This document shows, piece after piece, positions 41,129 to 44,461 of a stretch of 44,461 nt of DNA. Origin of the DNA: an uncultured Erysipelotrichaceae bacterium (GTDB lineage Bacteria; Bacillota_I; Bacilli_A; Erysipelotrichales; Erysipelotrichaceae). Location: contig CALVGQ010000083.1 of NCBI GenBank assembly GCA_944327135.1, positions 1 to 44,461 on the forward strand, in the 5' to 3' direction. The translations under genes and the position numbers were made by a program. Numbering within the stretch: position 1 is the stretch's first letter; every line of letters starts with the position of its first letter. Under the pieces are notes generated by a model, which saw nothing but the letters and a program-made list of their open reading frames with translations, did no database searches and was not told the DNA's origin.

Positions 41129-42568
41129 ATGTATCGCAGAACGAAATCGAAATGGTTAAAACATCTCGATTTTATGATCTTGGATTGTTTTTGTTTGGAA
41201 TTAGCATTTCATGCTGCTATTTTCTTGCGAAATGGCCACTTTGATCTTTTAAAAACAGATACTTATCGAAGTATATCTGTGATTCTTTTATTAATTGAAC
41301 TTTTAGTATTGTTCTTTAATGAAACATTTCGTAACGTTCTGAAAAGAGGATTTTATAAAGAATTATCTATCACCATCAAACATTCTTTTTTTCTTTTGAC
41401 CTGTCTTGCCATGTATTTAGTTTTTACTAAGCAAAGCAACGAAGTATCCAGACTAATCTTCTTGAACACATTCCTGTTCTATGTCTTATTGAGTTATGGA
41501 GTTCGTTTGTTGTGGAAATGGTTTATCTTTAAAACCATGAATAGCCGTTTGACTATTAATAAACGTTCACTGGTTATTGTGACAACGGGAGATATTGTTG
41601 AGGCGGTAGTCAATAAAATATTAAGCCGAAATTATAATCATTTTTTTATAAAAGGCATATTTCTTTTAAATAATAAAGAGAATGTCGAAAACAGGCTTGA
41701 AGGAATTCCAATTTTCGAATCAGAAGATTCAATTTTGAATTATGTGAAAAAAGAATGGGTAGATGAAGTATTCATCAATATTCCATCACAGTATCCTATT
41801 TGCGTCGATCTAGCCAATCATTTTATAGAAATGGGGATTACGGTTCATTTGAAATTAAATTGGATCGAGCATTATGCTGGGCGCAAACAGTTTGTTGAAA
41901 AACTAAGTGATTATACCGTTTTTACAACCAGCATTAATGTTGCCTCGAACCGTCAGATTGTTTTTAAGAGAATTGTGGATATTATCGGTGGGATTATTGG
42001 CTGCGGGATAACCTGCTTGCTGCTTCTTTTTATAGGGCCTATCATTTATATCCAGGATCCTGGTCCGATTTTTTACTCTCAGGAAAGAATCGGGAAAAAT
42101 GGAAAACGTTTTAAAATCTATAAATTTCGGTCTATGATCATGAATGCAGATGAACTGAAACAATCGTTGATGAAAGAAAACAGAATTAAAGACGGTTTGA
42201 TGTTCAAGATGGAAAAAGACCCAAGAATCATTGGAGGAGAACATGGAATTGGTCAGTTTATTCGAAAAATGAGTTTAGATGAATTCCCTCAATTCTGGAA
42301 TGTCTTAAAAGGTGAGATGAGTTTAGTTGGAACGCGTCCTCCGACACCGGATGAATGGGAAAGATATGAATTTCATCACCGTGCTCGACTGGCTTTTAAA
42401 CCTGGAATTACTGGCCTATGGCAAGTCTCTGGAAGAAGTCAAATCACTGATTTTGAGGAAGTGGTCAAACTAGATACAAAGTATATTACTGAATGGACAA
42501 TGGGGTTAGATTTTAGAATTTTATTCAAAACGATCTTGGTCGTTTTAGGAAAAGAAGGATCGATGTAA
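41129..42568 (+). CDS. Polyprenyl-phosphate glycosyl-1-phosphate transferase (sugar transferase)
   Basis: This 479-residue membrane enzyme starts exopolysaccharide repeat synthesis by placing a sugar phosphate on undecaprenyl phosphate. Four N-terminal helices (about 10-130) precede a CoA-binding-like domain (about 145-265, RSLVIVTTGDIVEAVVNKIL). A fifth membrane segment is at about 285-308 (VDIIGGIIGCGITCLLLLFI). The catalytic domain holds GPIFYSQERIGKNGK, YKFRSM, SLDEFPQFWNVLKGEMSLVG, TRPPTPDEWERY and PGITGLWQVSGRS. AGGGGGG precedes the ATG. It belongs to the WbaP/EpsL-type group; the donor (Glc, Gal or other) is not readable. It follows loaP by about 50 bases. Confidence 0.95.
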   Translation: MYRRTKSKWLKHLDFMILDCFCLELAFHAAIFLRNGHFDLLKTDTYRSISVILLLIELLVLFFNETFRNVLKRGFYKELSITIKHSFFLLTCLAMYLVFTKQSNEVSRLIFLNTFLFYVLLSYGVRLLWKWFIFKTMNSRLTINKRSLVIVTTGDIVEAVVNKILSRNYNHFFIKGIFLLNNKENVENRLEGIPIFESEDSILNYVKKEWVDEVFINIPSQYPICVDLANHFIEMGITVHLKLNWIEHYAGRKQFVEKLSDYTVFTTSINVASNRQIVFKRIVDIIGGIIGCGITCLLLLFIGPIIYIQDPGPIFYSQERIGKNGKRFKIYKFRSMIMNADELKQSLMKENRIKDGLMFKMEKDPRIIGGEHGIGQFIRKMSLDEFPQFWNVLKGEMSLVGTRPPTPDEWERYEFHHRARLAFKPGITGLWQVSGRSQITDFEEVVKLDTKYITEWTMGLDFRILFKTILVVLGKEGSM

Positions 42569-42860
42569 TCCTAAGCAAAAGGAAATGAATTAATATTATA
42601 TTGGCTGATTGTTTTTTTTAGTCATGATGCTTTGATGAGAATTAAAAAAAACATTTTCGGGTGAGCTTATTATGGTTAGATTAGAAAATCACTTCGAGAT
42701 AAAGAGTCGGTCTTGCAAAAGGATAAGATTAAATTAAGGACATAGAATTTTAGGATTGGCTCATGTCAATCGAAGTTATGACAATAGAAAGTTCAATTAA
42801 ATAATCTGTACTTTTGAGGGATGAGGCCATCAATTTTCTTGAATAGCTGCATGAGAAAAT

Positions 42861-43108
42861 GGCTGTGCAAATTGAAATAGTTGGGAAAATGCAGTGCAGG
42901 TTGTGATAACGCTGTAAGATGAGTGGTTATCCAAATTGAATTGTTGTGGATGGTTAGTACTCTCCAACACAGGCATGGTACTGGTGTCGGGGAGCAGAAT
43001 AGCTGCTCTGGATATGTCACTGGGCAGTCGGTGAGAAGTTGGAATATTTCAATAAAAAGGCTCTCTAAAGTGGTGGCTATCCAAAATGAAAATAGTTGAT
43101 AGGAATGG
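42861..43108 (+). repeat. Three imperfect direct repeats
   Basis: Copy A at 42861 begins GGCTGTGCAAATTGAAATAG. Copy B at 42922 begins AGTGGTTATCCAAATTGAA. Copy C at 43070 begins GTGGTGGCTATCCAAAATGA. Each shares TATCCAAA(A/T)TGAA or a close variant and is followed by (A)TAGTTG- or TTGTTG-like bases. Spacing is about 60 and 150 bases, so it is not a CRISPR array. Confidence 0.5.
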
Positions 43109-43302
43109 CCATAAATATTTTCGTTTGGATAGATAAATGAACATTTTAGGCGTTGATTTAAATTACTTTGGGAATCTGGATTTTGGATAGGTATGAGTGA
43201 TGTCTGATATGAAGGCATCAGATGTTAATAGTACCTGGTATGAGTGAGTTTGGAACTATGTTTGATGTCAATAGACTTGAAAATAATATAGAACATAGTG
43301 TG

Positions 43303-43380
43303 CTGTGGAGATCACATGAGGTTGTGATTCTTGGAAGAGCTTGGAGAGTCAGAAAGAATTGCTTCAATGAATCTCCACAG
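43303..43380 (+). repeat. Perfect 10-bp inverted repeat with nested stems (possible structured RNA)
   Basis: CTGTGGAGAT at 43303-43312 pairs with ATCTCCACAG at 43371-43380 across 58 bases. Inside are CACA/TGTG and GATTCTT/AAGAATT pairs, giving a branched fold ending 43 bases before the epimerase start. It could be a leader RNA structure or a remnant element end. Confidence 0.45.
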
Positions 43381-43423
43381 TAGTTGAAATTATAGAAAAT
43401 TTTGCATTAAGGGGAGCTAAACG

Positions 43424-44461
43424 ATGGCTTGTGTGGATTTGAATGGAAAAACAATCCTGGTTACAGGTGCTGCAGGTTTCATACGCAGTAACCTTGTAAA
43501 GCGTCTTTATGAAGATGTGAAGAATATAACGGTAGTCGGTATCGACAACATGAATGATTATTACGACGTGCGGTTGAAGGAAGCAAGGCTTTCCGAACTT
43601 TCTATACATTCTTCATTCATTTTTATCAAGGGCAGTATTGCAGATAAGGAACTGATCAATAGCATCTTCGATCAGTATCAGCCACAGATTATTGTGAATC
43701 TCGCGGCACAGGCTGGTGTGCGTTACTCCATCATTAATCCGGATGCTTATGTGGAATCCAACTTGATTGGTTTTTATAACATCCTGGAAGCCTGCAGATA
43801 TTCTTACGGAGATGGAAATACGCCTGTAGAGCACTTGGTTTACGCCTCCAGTTCATCCGTTTATGGTTCCAATCAAAAGATGCCCTATAGCACGGATGAT
43901 AAGGTGGATAATCCTGTTTCTCTTTATGCGGCTACGAAGAAATCGAACGAGCTGATGGCTCACGCCTATGCAAAACTATATAACATTCCGTGCACAGGTC
44001 TTAGGTTCTTCACCGTATACGGCCCGGCAGGACGACCTGATATGGCTTACTTCGGATTTACCGATAAACTAAGAGCTGGCAAGACGATACAGATTTTCAA
44101 CTACGGCAACTGCAAGAGAGATTTTACATATATTGATGACATTGTGACTGGCGTGGAGAAGGTGATGGGAAAAGCACCGGATAGAGTAGCTGGTGAGGAT
44201 GGTCTGCCAGTACCGCCTTACGCCCTCTATAACATCGGAAATAACAATCCGGAGAACCTGTTGGATTTTGTGCAGATACTGAGCGAAGAACTGGTTAGGG
44301 CCGGAGTTCTTCCAGAAGACTACGATTTTGAAGCCCATAAGGAGTTAGTGCCAATGCAGCCAGGAGATGTGCCAGTGACTTATGCAGATACAAGCGCCTT
44401 AGAGAAAGACTTTGCATTTAAGCCGAGTACGGATCTGAGGACTGGGTTAAGACGATTCGCT
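43424..44461 (+). CDS. UDP-glucuronate 4-epimerase-like NAD-dependent epimerase, 3' end outside window
   Basis: The frame runs 346 codons to the window end without a stop, behind AAGGGGAG. It is a short-chain (extended SDR) sugar-nucleotide epimerase. The N-terminal Rossmann motif reads TGAAGFIRSN, where the family has TGxAGFIGSN; the third Gly is Arg (codon CGC in place of GGC). Other landmarks are intact: NLAAQAGVRYSI, YASSSSVYG, SLYAATKKSNE (the YxxxK pair), FFTVYGPAGRPDMAYF and GNCKRDFTYIDDIVTG. GRPDMA is typical of CapI/LpsL UDP-glucuronate 4-epimerases, which supply galacturonate for capsules. Nearly the full length is present. The Arg substitution could weaken NAD binding. Confidence 0.88.
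   Translation, partial: MACVDLNGKTILVTGAAGFIRSNLVKRLYEDVKNITVVGIDNMNDYYDVRLKEARLSELSIHSSFIFIKGSIADKELINSIFDQYQPQIIVNLAAQAGVRYSIINPDAYVESNLIGFYNILEACRYSYGDGNTPVEHLVYASSSSVYGSNQKMPYSTDDKVDNPVSLYAATKKSNELMAHAYAKLYNIPCTGLRFFTVYGPAGRPDMAYFGFTDKLRAGKTIQIFNYGNCKRDFTYIDDIVTGVEKVMGKAPDRVAGEDGLPVPPYALYNIGNNNPENLLDFVQILSEELVRAGVLPEDYDFEAHKELVPMQPGDVPVTYADTSALEKDFAFKPSTDLRTGLRRFA

Larger units (their letters stand above)
42569..43423. other. 855-base non-coding stretch within the polysaccharide locus
   Basis: No convincing gene lies here. All plus frames are broken by stops, and a 141-codon minus-strand frame (42793-43218) has no ribosome site or family features. The region holds three related direct-repeat copies and a 10-bp perfect inverted repeat (listed separately). 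It may be a decayed gene, a recombination scar between the conserved start and the variable part of the locus, or a structured leader for the epimerase gene. No clear promoter was found. Confidence 0.55.

Noticed and set aside
42861-43108. CRISPR array
   Set aside because: Three copies only, imperfect and irregularly spaced; no cas genes.
42793-43218. 141-codon minus-strand frame in the polysaccharide gap
   Set aside because: No ribosome site, no recognisable domain and an unusual residue make-up; it covers the repeat region and looks like an accidental open frame.

Overview
The window reads as a chromosomal segment of a low-to-moderate GC Firmicute. Strong AGGAGG ribosome sites, sigma-A promoters close to TTGACA-17-TATAAT, two T-box leaders, a CcpA cre-type site and sporulation-family proteins all point there. 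A DUF3196-like gene, a ThrRS without its TGS domain and the gene order tig-lon-engB...valS suggest Erysipelotrichia or a relative, but this placement is inference. The first and last genes run off the window edges.

Region 1 (1-3711) is a sugar operon: the end of a PRD/PTS-type regulator, an iron alcohol dehydrogenase, an SgcQ/BtpA-family protein and an SgcE-like epimerase. Region 2 (3.8-6.4 kb) has a degenerate VanY-type peptidase, a GerMN-domain membrane protein and a YfcE-type phosphoesterase, then tRNA-Arg(UCU). Directly after this tRNA lies a tight three-gene unit (6.65-9.25 kb): an IbrA-like PP-loop protein, an IbrB-like ParB/sulfiredoxin-fold protein and a P-loop small-molecule kinase. 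It is the best candidate here for an undescribed system.

Region 3 (9.4-19.6 kb) is a housekeeping block: DUF3196-like gene, tig, lon, engB, a short SpoVID-like LysM protein, nagA, a small membrane protein and T-box-controlled valS. It matches the Bacillus tig-lon-ysxC-(hem)-spoVID-valS order with the hem genes missing. Region 4 (19.7-25.9 kb) has an alpha/beta hydrolase, ppdK with a cre site upstream, a secreted GH25 lysozyme with two LysM repeats on the minus strand, a hypoxanthine/uracil-DNA glycosylase and a lipoprotein.

Region 5 (25.9-31.1 kb) has T-box-controlled thrS, translationally coupled to an ABC substrate-binding lipoprotein. A divergent Spo0A-like regulator without the phosphoacceptor Asp follows, then an SsuC-type permease; no matching ATPase is present. 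A stretch of very small genes comes next. Region 6 (31.2-38.5 kb) holds an ABC-2 exporter pair, proS (minus strand), feoA-feoB, a GNAT acetyltransferase and tRNA-Pro(CGG). Region 7 (38.7 kb to the end) has an atypical IMP dehydrogenase, then the start of an exopolysaccharide locus: a consensus promoter, a leader with an intrinsic terminator, a LoaP/NusG-type antiterminator, a polyprenyl-phosphate sugar transferase, an 855-nt non-coding stretch with repeats and a large inverted repeat, and a partial UDP-glucuronate 4-epimerase-like gene.
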